From the NCBI RefSeq assembly GCF_000719955.1, contig NZ_JOII01000029.1, positions 14,063 through 78,062 on the forward strand: DNA of 64,000 nt. Direction: 5' to 3'. The notes beneath the pieces were generated by a model. That model did not search any database. It was not told where the DNA came from and saw nothing but the letters and a program-made list of their open reading frames with translations. This stretch comes from Streptomyces albidoflavus (GTDB lineage: Bacteria; Actinomycetota; Actinomycetes; Streptomycetales; Streptomycetaceae). Within the stretch, counting starts at the first letter, position 1. The number at the start of each line of letters is the position of its first letter. A program made the position numbers and the translations under genes. Below are positions 33,205 through 41,771 of the stretch, in pieces.

Positions 33205-34731
33205 ATGACCGAGTGGACCTCGGTGACCGGCGCGGCTCAACTGGCCCGCCTGCTCGCCTCGCAGTCCTGGCAGACCCGGACCGGTCCCGGCGGACGCCGC
33301 CCGCCCGCCTACCGCGCCCTCGCCGACGGCGTCCGCCTGCTCATCCTGGAGGGCCGCCTCCCGGTCGCCGCCCGCCTCCCCGCCGAACGCGAGCTGGCCC
33401 TCGCCCTCGCCGTCAGCCGCACCACCGTCGCCGCCGCCTACGAGGCGCTCCGGAACGAAGGGTTCCTCGCCTCCCGGCGCGGCGCCGGCAGCTGGACCGC
33501 CGTCCCGGCCGGCAACCCGCTGCCCGCCCGGGGCCTCGAACCGCTGCCCCCCGAGGCGCTCGGCGCCCTGATCGACCTCGGCTGCGCCTCGCTGCCGGCC
33601 CCCGAACCGTGGCTGACCCGCGCCGTCACCGGCGCCCTGGAGTCCCTGCCGCCGTACGCCATGACCCACGGGGACTACCCGGCGGGCCTGCCCGACCTGC
33701 GGGCCACGCTCGCCGAGCGGTACACGCGGCTGGGCATCCCGACCATGCCCGAGCAGATCATGGTCACCACCGGGGCGATGGGCGCCATCGACGCCATCTG
33801 CCACCTCTTCGCCCCGCAGGGCGAGCGCATCGCCGTCGAGTCACCGAGCTACGCCAACATCCTCCAGCTCATGCGGGAGGCGGGCGCCCGGCTGGTCCCG
33901 GTCGCCATGGCCGACCAGCTGCGCGGCTGGGACCTGGACCGCTGGCGCCAGGTGCTGCGGGACGCCGCGCCCCGGCTCGCCTACGTCGTCGCCGACTTCC
34001 ACAACCCGACCGGCGCCCTCGCCGACGAGGAGCAGCGCCGCGCCCTGGTGGAGGCGGCCCGCTCGGCGGGGACCGTGCTGGTCGTCGACGAGACCATGAC
34101 CGAACTGGCCCTCGACCCGGAGCTGGCCCCCGCCCCCGACGGCACCTCGGCCCTGCCGCGCCGGGTCTGCGCCTTCGACCCGGCGGGCTCGACCGTGATC
34201 ACCGTCGGCTCGGCCAGCAAGGCGTTCTGGGCCGGGATGCGGATCGGCTGGGTCCGGGCCGCCCCGGACGTCATCCGCCGCCTGGTCTCCGCCCGCGCCT
34301 ACGCCGACCTCGGCACCCCCGTCCTGGAACAGCTCGCCGTGCACTGGCTGCTCTCCGGGGGCGGCTGGGAGGAGGCGGTCCGGCTCCGCCGCGACCAGGC
34401 GCGCGAGAACCGCGACACCCTGGTCGCCGCCGTCCGCCGGGAACTGCCCGACTGGAGCTTCGAGGTGCCGCGCGGCGGGCTCACCCTCTGGGTGCGCACC
34501 GGCGGCCTCTCCGGCTCCCGGATCGCCGCCCTCGGCGAACAGGTCGGCATCCGCGTCCCCTCCGGCCCCCGCTTCGGCGTCGACGGGGCCTTCGAGGGGT
34601 ACGTACGGCTGCCGTTCACCGTCGGGGGAGCGGTGGCCGACGAGGCGGCGGTCCGGCTCGCCGCCGCCGCCCGGCTGGTCCGGGACGGGGTGCGCGGCGG
34701 CGCGGAGTCCCCGCGCAGCGTCGTCGCCTGA
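33205..34731 (+). CDS. MocR-type transcriptional regulator (GntR HTH fused to aminotransferase)
   Basis: This 508-residue protein has an N-terminal GntR winged helix (residues about 25-95; ALADGVRLLILEGRLPVAARLPAERELALALAVSRTTVAAAYEALRNEGF) and a C-terminal fold-type I aminotransferase-like domain. The PLP lysine lies in VGSASKAFWAGMRIGWV, and ADFHNPTGALADEEQRRALVEAA is the Asn/Pro-containing PLP loop. Such proteins sense PLP or its adduct with an amino acid. Target genes are probably its own and the divergent yczE-GDPD pair. GGAAGG lies 13 nt upstream of ATG 33205. Confidence 0.92.
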   Translation: MTEWTSVTGAAQLARLLASQSWQTRTGPGGRRPPAYRALADGVRLLILEGRLPVAARLPAERELALALAVSRTTVAAAYEALRNEGFLASRRGAGSWTAVPAGNPLPARGLEPLPPEALGALIDLGCASLPAPEPWLTRAVTGALESLPPYAMTHGDYPAGLPDLRATLAERYTRLGIPTMPEQIMVTTGAMGAIDAICHLFAPQGERIAVESPSYANILQLMREAGARLVPVAMADQLRGWDLDRWRQVLRDAAPRLAYVVADFHNPTGALADEEQRRALVEAARSAGTVLVVDETMTELALDPELAPAPDGTSALPRRVCAFDPAGSTVITVGSASKAFWAGMRIGWVRAAPDVIRRLVSARAYADLGTPVLEQLAVHWLLSGGGWEEAVRLRRDQARENRDTLVAAVRRELPDWSFEVPRGGLTLWVRTGGLSGSRIAALGEQVGIRVPSGPRFGVDGAFEGYVRLPFTVGGAVADEAAVRLAAAARLVRDGVRGGAESPRSVVA

Positions 34732-34740
34732 GGCACGGGC

Positions 34741-34772
34741 GCGCCCCGCGGCCGGCCGGGCTCGCGGGGCGC
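34741..34772. terminator. Bidirectional terminator after the MocR gene
   Basis: GCGCCCCGCG (34741-34750) pairs with CGCGGGGCGC (34763-34772). It lies between convergent genes ending at 34731 and 34785. Confidence 0.75.
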
Positions 34773-34784
34773 GGGGCGTACGGG

Positions 34785-36359
34785 TCAGAGGTCGGCGCCC
34801 GCCGGGACCGCGGGGGGCTCGGTGGGGGCCGGTGGCACCGGGAGCGGCTGGGGGCGCGGCGGCAGCAGCTCCAGCACGGCGCGCCGGTCGGCCTCGGCCG
34901 TCCCCTCGTCGTACGGGTCGGGCGCGGCCGGCACCTGGAGGCGCTGGACGGGGCCGTCGCCGAGCCGCACCCAGCCCCGGCCGGGCGGGGCGGCGACGGG
35001 GGTCGAGGTGTTCGGCGGGGCGCCGAGCACCAGGGCCACCTGCGCGGCGGAGGCGCGGCCCAGCACGACACGGGCCCGGGTGTGGCGGCGTACCGGCTCG
35101 GTGAGGGCCTCGGTGGAGTCGAACTGCTCGGCCACCACCACGGTGACCTGGGCGGCCCGCCCGTGCCGCAGCGGGACCTGGAGCAGGCTCTGCGGGTCGG
35201 TCCTGCCCTGGGCCTCGGCCAGGTGGGCGAGGGCGGCCGGGCGGTCGAGCAGGATCCACAGCGGGCGCCGGGTGTCCGGGGGCGGCGGGTGGCCCTCCTG
35301 CCGGGCCCGTCCCGCGGCGATGAGGCGGCGCTCGGTCTCGTGGCAGGCCCACTCCAGGCCGGTGAGCGCGCCGTCGAGGTCGCACTCGACGGCGAGGACG
35401 CCCTCCCGGCCGGTCAGGCACGCGTACTCGCCGGCCCCGCCGCCGTCGACCACCAGCACGTCGCCGTGGCGCAGCGCCTGGAGGGCGAGGGAACGCAGCA
35501 GCGAGGTGGTGCCGCTGCCGGGGTGACCGACGGCGAGCAGGTGCGGCTCGGTGGCGCGGGCGCCGGTGCGCCACAGCACGGGGGGCTCGTCCCGGGGGTC
35601 GCCGTCGGGGCCGGTGACCGGCAGGGTGCGGGCGGTGTCGGCGGCGTCGGTGAAGCCGAGCAGGTGCTCGCCGGGGGGGGTGGCGAAGGGCTGCGCGGTC
35701 AGGTCGCAGGGGAGCGGGGCGACGGCGGTGACGGTCAGCTCGTTGCCCTGCTCGTTCCAGTCGAAGCGGTACTCGCGGCCGCGTCCGAGCTTGGCGGCCA
35801 GGACCTGCTCGACGCGGAGCCGGGACTCGGGTTCGGCGTCGGTGAAGTAGCCGGGGTAGCGCAGCACCAGACGGTCGGGGTGGCCGCTCTCGTCGAAGCT
35901 GTGCGCGGCGAACGCCTTCTCCCGGTCGCCGCCGTAGGTGTAGAGGGGCGCCGGGTCGTCCGGGACGGAGAAGTAGGGGACGAGCGACTCGTAGAGCGAG
36001 GTGAGCCGCTGGCTCCGGGCGTCGTCGTCGCCCGCCGGCGCGGCGGGTTTGCGGTCGCGGCCCGTCCAGGCGGCCACCGCGAGCAGGGCGGCCCCGGCCA
36101 GCGGCAGGCCGTACCGGAGCAGCGAGAGGACCAGCAGGACCGCGGCGATCAGAAAGAGCAGGGGGCCGCGCCGGTCCTTGGGGGTGGCGGCCCACTTGCG
36201 CCGTCCGGCGGCTGCCAGGCGGCGCAGGCCGCGGCCGATCGTGATCAGCGGATGGAGGACGTCCGTGGCGTTGTCCGCCGCCGACCGGGCCAGCTCACGG
36301 CTCCGGACGATCGGGGCGGTGCCGCCGCGCAGAATGCTGGGGAGTGGGCGCCGGGCCAC
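34785..36359 (-). CDS. FtsK/SpoIIIE-like membrane protein with altered Walker A
   Basis: This 524-residue protein starts MARRPLPSILRGGTAP. Two hydrophobic helices lie at about 67-85 and 87-100 (LLFLIAAVLLVLSLLRYGLPLAGAALLAVAA), then a regulatory region (about 110-270), and a P-loop domain. The Walker A equivalent reads GHPGSGTTSLLRSL, with Thr where Lys is required for standard ATP binding. Walker B is PLWILLDRP. The overall shape is that of chromosomally conserved Streptomyces proteins related to SpoIIIE/TraSA. With the lysine missing, it may be a non-hydrolysing scaffold. A 64-residue membrane protein gene lies 31 nt upstream on the same strand. Confidence 0.75.
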   Translation of the reverse strand: MARRPLPSILRGGTAPIVRSRELARSAADNATDVLHPLITIGRGLRRLAAAGRRKWAATPKDRRGPLLFLIAAVLLVLSLLRYGLPLAGAALLAVAAWTGRDRKPAAPAGDDDARSQRLTSLYESLVPYFSVPDDPAPLYTYGGDREKAFAAHSFDESGHPDRLVLRYPGYFTDAEPESRLRVEQVLAAKLGRGREYRFDWNEQGNELTVTAVAPLPCDLTAQPFATPPGEHLLGFTDAADTARTLPVTGPDGDPRDEPPVLWRTGARATEPHLLAVGHPGSGTTSLLRSLALQALRHGDVLVVDGGGAGEYACLTGREGVLAVECDLDGALTGLEWACHETERRLIAAGRARQEGHPPPPDTRRPLWILLDRPAALAHLAEAQGRTDPQSLLQVPLRHGRAAQVTVVVAEQFDSTEALTEPVRRHTRARVVLGRASAAQVALVLGAPPNTSTPVAAPPGRGWVRLGDGPVQRLQVPAAPDPYDEGTAEADRRAVLELLPPRPQPLPVPPAPTEPPAVPAGADL

Positions 36360-36390
36360 GTCTTGCTCCTCGGGGTGCGGGTGCGGACGG

Positions 36391-36585
36391 TCAGAACTTG
36401 ATCCCGCCGAGCAGCCCGGCGAGGCTCGCGCCGCCCGCCGTGATGCTGGGGGCGATGGCGGTGCCCGCCAGGTAGAAGCCGAAGAGCGCGCAGACCACGG
36501 CGTGCGACGCCTTGAGGCCGTCCTTCCGGAAGAACAGGAAGACGATGATGCCGAGGAGGACGACGCCGGACATGGACAGGATCAT
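36391..36585 (-). CDS. Small integral membrane protein (64 residues)
   Basis: It has two hydrophobic helices (GVVLLGIIVFLFF near the N-terminus, and VVCALFGFYLAGTAIAP in the middle) separated by a short basic loop RKDGLKASH, and ends GGASLAGLLGGIKF. The ATG at 36585 follows GGGAGAA by about 8 nt. It precedes the FtsK-like gene and is probably in one transcript with it. I recall similar pairs in Streptomyces genomes, where the small protein is annotated only as hypothetical. The upstream 293 bp are unusually A/T-rich on the minus strand (TTTTGTCGTACAG near 36645-36660) and likely hold the promoter. Confidence 0.75.
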   Translation of the reverse strand: MILSMSGVVLLGIIVFLFFRKDGLKASHAVVCALFGFYLAGTAIAPSITAGGASLAGLLGGIKF

Positions 36586-36878
36586 GAGAGTTCTCCCTGG
36601 TGGGTGGGGGCAATCACCATCAGTTGTTCCAGGCTCACAGCATGTATCTGTACGACAAAAGGTGCAAACGGGGTAACTAGGGGTGTTTTCACTCGACTGG
36701 TACGTGTCAGGAGGCCCCCGGCGCCGGTCGGCGGCAGCCTCGGCCGGGGTGCGCCCAGGCGGCCCGGCGGGGGCAGTACCCTGGCGATTCACCCGGACGG
36801 CCCCACTGCCGTCCCGCCGGCCGGGCGCCCGCCCGGCCGCGCAGCCACCCCCACGAGAACGCGAAGGGCGTACCGCCG

Positions 36879-37292
36879 ATGAGTGAGGCACCCGACCCCG
36901 AGGTCGTCGAGCTGGCCACCAAGATCTTCGACCTGGCACGCCAGGGGCAGGCCGCCCAGCTGGCCGCCTACGTCGACGCCGGAGTGCCGGTCAACCTCAC
37001 CAACGACCAGGGCCACACCCTCGTCATGCTCGCCGCCTACCACGGCCACGCGGACGCCGTCCGCCTCCTGCTGGAGCGCGGCGCCGACCCCGACCGCGCC
37101 AACGACCGGGGCCAGACCCCGCTCGCCGGAGCCGTCTTCAAGGGCGAGGACGAGGTGGTCACCGCCCTCCTCGACGGCGGCGCCGATCCGGCCGCCGGAG
37201 CCCCCTCCGCCCTGGACACGGCCCGCATGTTCGGCAAGGACGAGCTGCTCGCCCGGTTCACCGCCGCCCAGGACGGTCCTGGCACGGCCTGA
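36879..37292 (+). CDS. Ankyrin-repeat protein
   Basis: This 137-residue cytoplasmic protein has three or four ankyrin repeats. Diagnostic segments are GHTLVMLAAYHGHADAVRLLLERGADPDRAND and GQTPLAGAVFKGEDEVVTALLDGGADP. It would bind another protein; none is suggested by position. Stand-alone single-domain ankyrin proteins of this size are frequent in Streptomyces. GAAGG lies about 11 nt before ATG 36879. Confidence 0.9.
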   Translation: MSEAPDPEVVELATKIFDLARQGQAAQLAAYVDAGVPVNLTNDQGHTLVMLAAYHGHADAVRLLLERGADPDRANDRGQTPLAGAVFKGEDEVVTALLDGGADPAAGAPSALDTARMFGKDELLARFTAAQDGPGTA

Positions 37293-37481
37293 ACCCTGCC
37301 GACCGGGGACGCCCGTTAAATCTGGTCGCGGCGCCGCGAGCCGCTGAGCCATCATGACGTCGTGATTCACGAGCGCGCGAGCTGGGCAGGAGCCGCATCA
37401 TCGCGCGCACCGTGAACCGGCCCTCCCCGTGCCCCGTGGTGCGGGGACACCCTTGGGGCCACGGACGAGAGGCAGACAACG

Positions 37482-37550
37482 ATGGACATCAGCACCCGCC
37501 GGCGGACGAGCGTGAAGAACGTCAAGACCTGTTGCGGCGCGGCCAGGTAG
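37482..37550 (+). CDS. Candidate 22-residue peptide upstream of the HEAT-repeat gene
   Basis: ATG 37482 opens a short frame beginning MDISTRRRTSVKNVK and ending TCCGAAR before TAG at 37548. GAGAGG lies about 9 nt upstream. The two adjacent Cys codons near the end recall the Cys-containing leader peptides in front of some Streptomyces sulfur genes, though the downstream gene is not a sulfur gene. It lies in the 303-bp gap between the ankyrin and HEAT genes. The rest of that gap shows only short G/C stems (37425-37460). It may be a leader peptide, a small secreted-type signal, or noise. Confidence 0.3.
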   Translation: MDISTRRRTSVKNVKTCCGAAR

Positions 37551-37595
37551 TGCACCGTCCCCGGTTGCGTCGACAGCTTGATGTGAGGCTCATCC

Positions 37596-39020
37596 ATGTG
37601 TGATTCCGTCGATCCGGTCATAGCGCCCAGCGGTACTCTCCTCGGCCTGCTCCAGCGGGGCAGGGGAGACGGCACGCTGCACGCCCTGACCGCCCCCCGT
37701 TCCGAGGCGCTCGCCGCCCTCGACCAGTGCGTCCTGCGCGACCCCCGCCACGACTGGCAGGTGGAGAACCGCTCCCTCTACTACGCCCGGCTCTACCTCG
37801 ACCTGGACGGCTCCCTGGACGCCGTCGAGGCGCACCTCTTCGCGCCCGAGGACCACACCGCCACCGGCGAGGAGCGCACCGGCCTGGCCGTCAGCGTCCT
37901 CGGCCACCTCGCCTCCTACGGGCGCGACGACGCCCTGGCCCTGCTGCGCCGGTACGCCGCGCACGGCGCCAACTGGCGCTGGGCCCTGGACGAACTGGCC
38001 GTACGCGACGACGACGCCGCCCTCGGCGCACTGGCCGCGCCCGTCCTCGCCCGGTTCCCCGCCACCCCCGAGGGGGAGACGGAACTGGCCGCGGCGGCCG
38101 CCGACAGCTACGAGCCGAGGCCCTGGCACCTGTGGGCCGAGGACCCCGACCCGGCGATCGGCCCCCGCGTCCGGGCCGCCCTGGAGCGGACCTCCTTCGG
38201 CCTGTGGCAACGCCAGCTCGCCACCCCCGACCGCCCCCAGTGGAGCGTCGACGGGGTCCTGACCTGGGCCCAGGAGGGCCACGACCGGGGCAACGACCGC
38301 CATGTGCCGGCCGCCCGGTGCCTGGCCACCGTCGCCACCGCCACCGACCGCCCGGCGCTGCTCGCCGCCGCCCGCGGCGGGCTGGACGGCGCCCGCGCCG
38401 CCGCCCTCAGCCACCTCGCCCGCAGCGGCGACCCGGCGGCGCTCGACCTCATCGAGGCCGCCGTCGCCGACGGGGCGCCCGTGGTCCGGGAGGCGGCGCT
38501 CGAGTCGCTGGGCCGGATGGACGGCACCCCCGTCCTGGTCCGCGCCCGTGGCTGGGCACGCCGCCCCGACGCCCTCGGCGCCGCCGCCGGACAACTCCTC
38601 GCCTGCCGGGGCTCGGCCGACGACGGCCCCCTGGTCCTGGCCGCCCTCCGCGAGGCGGTGCGCGGCACCGGCCCCGACGGGCCCGCCCTGTGGAGCCTGG
38701 TGGACGGCGCGGGACGCCTCGGCATCGCGCAGGCCGCCCCGGTTTTGCGCCACCTCTACCGCGAGACCGCCTCCTCCCACCTGCGCGGCCGCACCGCCCA
38801 GGCACTCGCCGCCACCGACGCCACCTTCGCCCGTGGCTTCGCCGTCGAATGCCTCTGGGACTGCGAGGAGACCACCCGCGAGGTCGGCGCCCGCCACGCC
38901 GCCACCGGCGACCAGCGCGTCGTCGGCCGCCTCCGCCGCCTCGCCGCCGACCCGGCCGAGGAGGCCGAGGTACAGACGGCGGTCCGCAGCCGCATCGGCC
39001 CGGACACCGCGGCGATCTGA
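37596..39020 (+). CDS. HEAT-repeat protein
   Basis: This 474-residue protein is made of helical repeats. The N-terminal part reads LGLLQRGRGDGTLHALTAPRSEALAALDQCVLRDPRHDWQVENR. From about residue 250 repeated units of 30-35 residues follow (for example AARGGLDGARAAALSHLARSGDPAALDLIEAAVADGAPVVREAALESLGRM). HEAT proteins are scaffolds for other proteins. It is followed by a strong terminator, so it is a separate unit from the SMC operon despite being adjacent. ATG 37596 has only a weak ribosome site (GTGAGG). No enzymatic motif is seen. Confidence 0.85.
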   Translation: MCDSVDPVIAPSGTLLGLLQRGRGDGTLHALTAPRSEALAALDQCVLRDPRHDWQVENRSLYYARLYLDLDGSLDAVEAHLFAPEDHTATGEERTGLAVSVLGHLASYGRDDALALLRRYAAHGANWRWALDELAVRDDDAALGALAAPVLARFPATPEGETELAAAAADSYEPRPWHLWAEDPDPAIGPRVRAALERTSFGLWQRQLATPDRPQWSVDGVLTWAQEGHDRGNDRHVPAARCLATVATATDRPALLAAARGGLDGARAAALSHLARSGDPAALDLIEAAVADGAPVVREAALESLGRMDGTPVLVRARGWARRPDALGAAAGQLLACRGSADDGPLVLAALREAVRGTGPDGPALWSLVDGAGRLGIAQAAPVLRHLYRETASSHLRGRTAQALAATDATFARGFAVECLWDCEETTREVGARHAATGDQRVVGRLRRLAADPAEEAEVQTAVRSRIGPDTAAI

Positions 39021-39023
39021 CGA

Positions 39024-39052
39024 ACCGCCGGGGGAGGGGGACCCCCGGCGGT
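39024..39052 (+). terminator. Terminator after the HEAT-repeat gene
   Basis: ACCGCCGGGGG (39024-39034) pairs perfectly with CCCCCGGCGGT (39042-39052), with a 7-nt loop. It separates the HEAT gene from the SMC-type operon. Confidence 0.8.
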
Positions 39053-39178
39053 CGCACGGCGGAAGAGGGCGCCCGCCTCCGGGGACCGTGGTCCGGACGC
39101 GAGAGCGAGGACGGCCGACGGAACGCCCCGGCCCGGCCCCCTCATCGGTGCGTTTCGCCCGATGTCGGAGCAAGGATC

Positions 39179-39184
39179 TAGGCT
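39179..39184 (+). promoter_or_regulatory. -10 box of the SMC-type operon (leaderless start)
   Basis: TAGGCT stands 7 nt before the GTG at 39192. A TTCGCC-like -35 (39154-39159) is about 19 nt further up. Transcription would begin at or next to the start codon. Confidence 0.55.
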
Positions 39185-39191
39185 GTCCCCC

Positions 39192-40727
39192 GTGACTTCG
39201 CCCGCCTCCACGGAACCCGCTCCGTCCCAGCTCAGCGCGGGGCCGCGCCCCGCGCCGGGCCCGGCCGCCGACGAGGGCCTGGCGCGGCGGCTGCGGGCGC
39301 TGGCCTGCACCGCGCCGCTGCACGACCTGGACACGCGTAAGGCCAACCTGGCGGGGGAGTACGCGGGGTACGCGATGGCCGAGGTGGCGCTGGCCGCCAT
39401 CGACCTGGTCACGCTCCACATGGACTTCGACACCGGCGCGGACCACGAGCAGATAGTGGCCAGGCTGCTGCCCCGCATCGCCGCCCAGGCCCCCGGCCGC
39501 CCCGCCGCCGAGCACGAGCGCGTCGCCCGCTGGGTCCTGGAGAACCTCATCAACGTCGGCAGCGTCGACCGCGGTTTCCGCGCCGTCTACGGCACCTTCG
39601 GGCCCGACGGGAGCTACGTCCGCCGGGACTACGACTTCAAACTGGTCGAGGAGGTCCCCGGACGCGGCGGCAGCGTCTACCTCCGCACCACCGACGAGGC
39701 GGTCAACGTCCTGGTCGGCGCCCTCGACACGGACGTCACCAGCGCCCAGATCGCCGCCGAGGTCAAGCTGGAGGTGCTGATCAACCGGGGCCGTCTCGCC
39801 GACGCCCAGCTCGCCGCCGAACAGGCCAGGTACCGCACCGTCCAGTACTCGGAGACACTGCGCCGCGCCCTCGACGCCACCCGGCGCAACGTCCGGGCCG
39901 TCGACTGGCTCGGCGCCGTCCCCGACATGATCGCCGAGGCGCTCGACCACGTGGCCGACCGGTACCGCCACGAGAACGCCATCCTCACCAACATCCGCAA
40001 GGCGCGCGACGAGTCCGAGGACCCCGAGCAGAAACGGCGCGCCGCCGAACTGGTCGACATCGTCAAGGACTGCATCCGCCGCCACACCCAGCTCCAGGCC
40101 AGGCTCCTGGAGGCGGGCCCGCTCTTCCGCGCCGAACAGGACCGCCAGGCGTTCGCCGCCCCCACCGCCCGCACCGGCGTCGACCTCTACGGCCAGCTCC
40201 TCGCCCCCCTTCTGCCGCTCCCTGTCGAGCAGGCGCTGCGCGCCACCGACGCCTGGTTCGCCCACGGCACCGGACTGCGCACCCCGGCCTGTGTCCGCGT
40301 CGGCGACCTGGTCGACCTGCTGCTCACCCCGCCCGTCGAACGCGCCCACCTGGGCGCCGAGATGCCCGAGCCCGACCTGATCGCCACCCCGGACGACAGC
40401 CGCTTCAGCGAGGAGCAGCTCGCCGCCGCCCGCGACCTCCTCGACCTGGAGTGGGACGCGCCCCGCCGCCTCTCCGGCCTGCTCGCCGAGGCCCGCCGCC
40501 GCGACGAGGACCCGTACGGCCTGGCGTACCTGGTGGCCCTCATCGCCGTGCACGCCGCCTCCCCGCCGGTCGGCACCGCCTACCGGCAGGGCGAGCGCCG
40601 GCTGCTGTTCGCCGTGGACGACGGCACCGCACTCGACGACCCGCACTTCGGCGGCGCCGATCTCATCGTCGGCAGCGCCCTGCTCGACGCCGCCGGCATG
40701 GCGGCCGACCGCACGGAGTCCGCGTGA
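39192..40727 (+). CDS. Kleisin-like subunit (MksF/JetA-like) of an SMC-type complex
   Basis: This 511-residue soluble protein has an N-terminal helical and winged-helix part (about 40-160; a beta-hairpin wing in RRDYDFKLVEEVPGRGGSVYLRTTDEAVNVL). A long alpha-helical neck follows (about 165-325; DVTSAQIAAEVKLEVLINRGRLADAQLAAEQARYRTVQYSETLRRAL), then a C-terminal winged-helix-like part (about 400-490). The LTDEA..L...LD.D...-Q...EVKLE.LI.RG....A block is what I recall from MksF/JetA proteins. It would bridge the two heads of the SMC dimer. GTG 39192 is preferred over ATG 39162 because a TAGGCT box lies 7 nt upstream. It is first of three genes in one direction with 80-nt gaps. Confidence 0.75.
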   Translation: MTSPASTEPAPSQLSAGPRPAPGPAADEGLARRLRALACTAPLHDLDTRKANLAGEYAGYAMAEVALAAIDLVTLHMDFDTGADHEQIVARLLPRIAAQAPGRPAAEHERVARWVLENLINVGSVDRGFRAVYGTFGPDGSYVRRDYDFKLVEEVPGRGGSVYLRTTDEAVNVLVGALDTDVTSAQIAAEVKLEVLINRGRLADAQLAAEQARYRTVQYSETLRRALDATRRNVRAVDWLGAVPDMIAEALDHVADRYRHENAILTNIRKARDESEDPEQKRRAAELVDIVKDCIRRHTQLQARLLEAGPLFRAEQDRQAFAAPTARTGVDLYGQLLAPLLPLPVEQALRATDAWFAHGTGLRTPACVRVGDLVDLLLTPPVERAHLGAEMPEPDLIATPDDSRFSEEQLAAARDLLDLEWDAPRRLSGLLAEARRRDEDPYGLAYLVALIAVHAASPPVGTAYRQGERRLLFAVDDGTALDDPHFGGADLIVGSALLDAAGMAADRTESA

Positions 40728-40809
40728 CGGGCGGCCGCCGCACCCAGGCTCTCCCCTCCCCGGCCCCGCACGCCCGCCCGGGCACGTCCCACCACCAGGA
40801 GCACCACCC

Positions 40810-41691
40810 GTGACCGAGCAGACCACCGAGCCCGTACGGGAGGGCGCCGCCACCCCGGCGCCGCACACTCCCGCCGTCACCCCGGCCGACGCCGCCGACG
40901 CCGCCCGGCTGGTCTCCTTCGGCCTCCAGCCCCGGCTCCAGCCCGCCCGGGACGCCGAGTACGGCGAACTGCTGCGGCGGTACCGCGAGGACCCGCCCTT
41001 CGCCCGGCTCGCCGACGCCGTCGCCACCGGCCTCGGGCTGATCGTGCTGGAGGTCTCCGACCGCGCCGGCATGGCCGTCACCGCCGACGAGGACTCCGTC
41101 TTCGCCGTCCGCATGGGCGACTACGCCCGGCGCGCCGCCACCGACTCCGCCGACCGCTTCCTGCACGGCCTGGCCCATCTCGCCCTGGCCGCCATGGCGT
41201 TCCCCCGCCCCGAGGACCTCGCCGACGACGGCTACATCGGCCGCGTCACCGTCAACGGCGTGGACGCCTTCGTCCGCCAGGCCTGCCGCAAGCTGGAGGA
41301 GCGCGCCGAGGAGCAGGGCGACAACACCGACCCCGTCTCGGACGCCCCCGGCCTGGAGGCCGCCTGGCGCGTCTGGGCCCGGCGCAGCTCCACCGGCGCC
41401 ACCAAGGACGCCCGCAGGCTCGCCGGTTCCACCACCGGCATCGTCGGCAAGGCCGCCGCCTTCCTCACCGAGTCCGGCTTCCTCCAGCGCACCGGCGACG
41501 AGTCCGGCGGGACGTACCGCACCACCGCCCGCTACCAGCTCCAGGTCCGCGACCTCGCGGGCGGCGCGGCCATGAGCGAACTCCTCGGCCTCGGCATCGT
41601 CCCCGTCAGCGACGGCACCGCCACCCTGCTCCCGCCCGACGAGGGCGACGACCTCGACCTGGTCGCCGACGCCGGACTGCCCTTCTCCTGA
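40810..41691 (+). CDS. KITE-like subunit (MksE/JetB-like) of an SMC-type complex
   Basis: This 293-residue protein reads as tandem winged-helix domains: FARLADAVATGLGLIVLEVSDRAGMAVTADEDSVFAVRMGDY, a second helical block (FLHGLAHLALAAMAFPRPEDL...VTVNGVDAFVRQACRKLEERAEE) and a C-terminal wing (FLTESGFLQRTGDESGGTYRTTARYQLQVRDL). The size, order and position between a kleisin-like and an SMC-like gene match MukE/MksE/JetB. AGGAG precedes GTG 40810. In the known complexes two KITE subunits bind the kleisin and control DNA entrapment. No membrane or catalytic motif is seen. Confidence 0.75.
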   Translation: MTEQTTEPVREGAATPAPHTPAVTPADAADAARLVSFGLQPRLQPARDAEYGELLRRYREDPPFARLADAVATGLGLIVLEVSDRAGMAVTADEDSVFAVRMGDYARRAATDSADRFLHGLAHLALAAMAFPRPEDLADDGYIGRVTVNGVDAFVRQACRKLEERAEEQGDNTDPVSDAPGLEAAWRVWARRSSTGATKDARRLAGSTTGIVGKAAAFLTESGFLQRTGDESGGTYRTTARYQLQVRDLAGGAAMSELLGLGIVPVSDGTATLLPPDEGDDLDLVADAGLPFS

Positions 41692-41771
41692 CCGGCCGCC
41701 CGCCGCCCCACCGCAAGCCCCGCCCTCCGGCCGCCGCCGGACCGTACCGATCGCAACGAGAGTCCGCCGCC

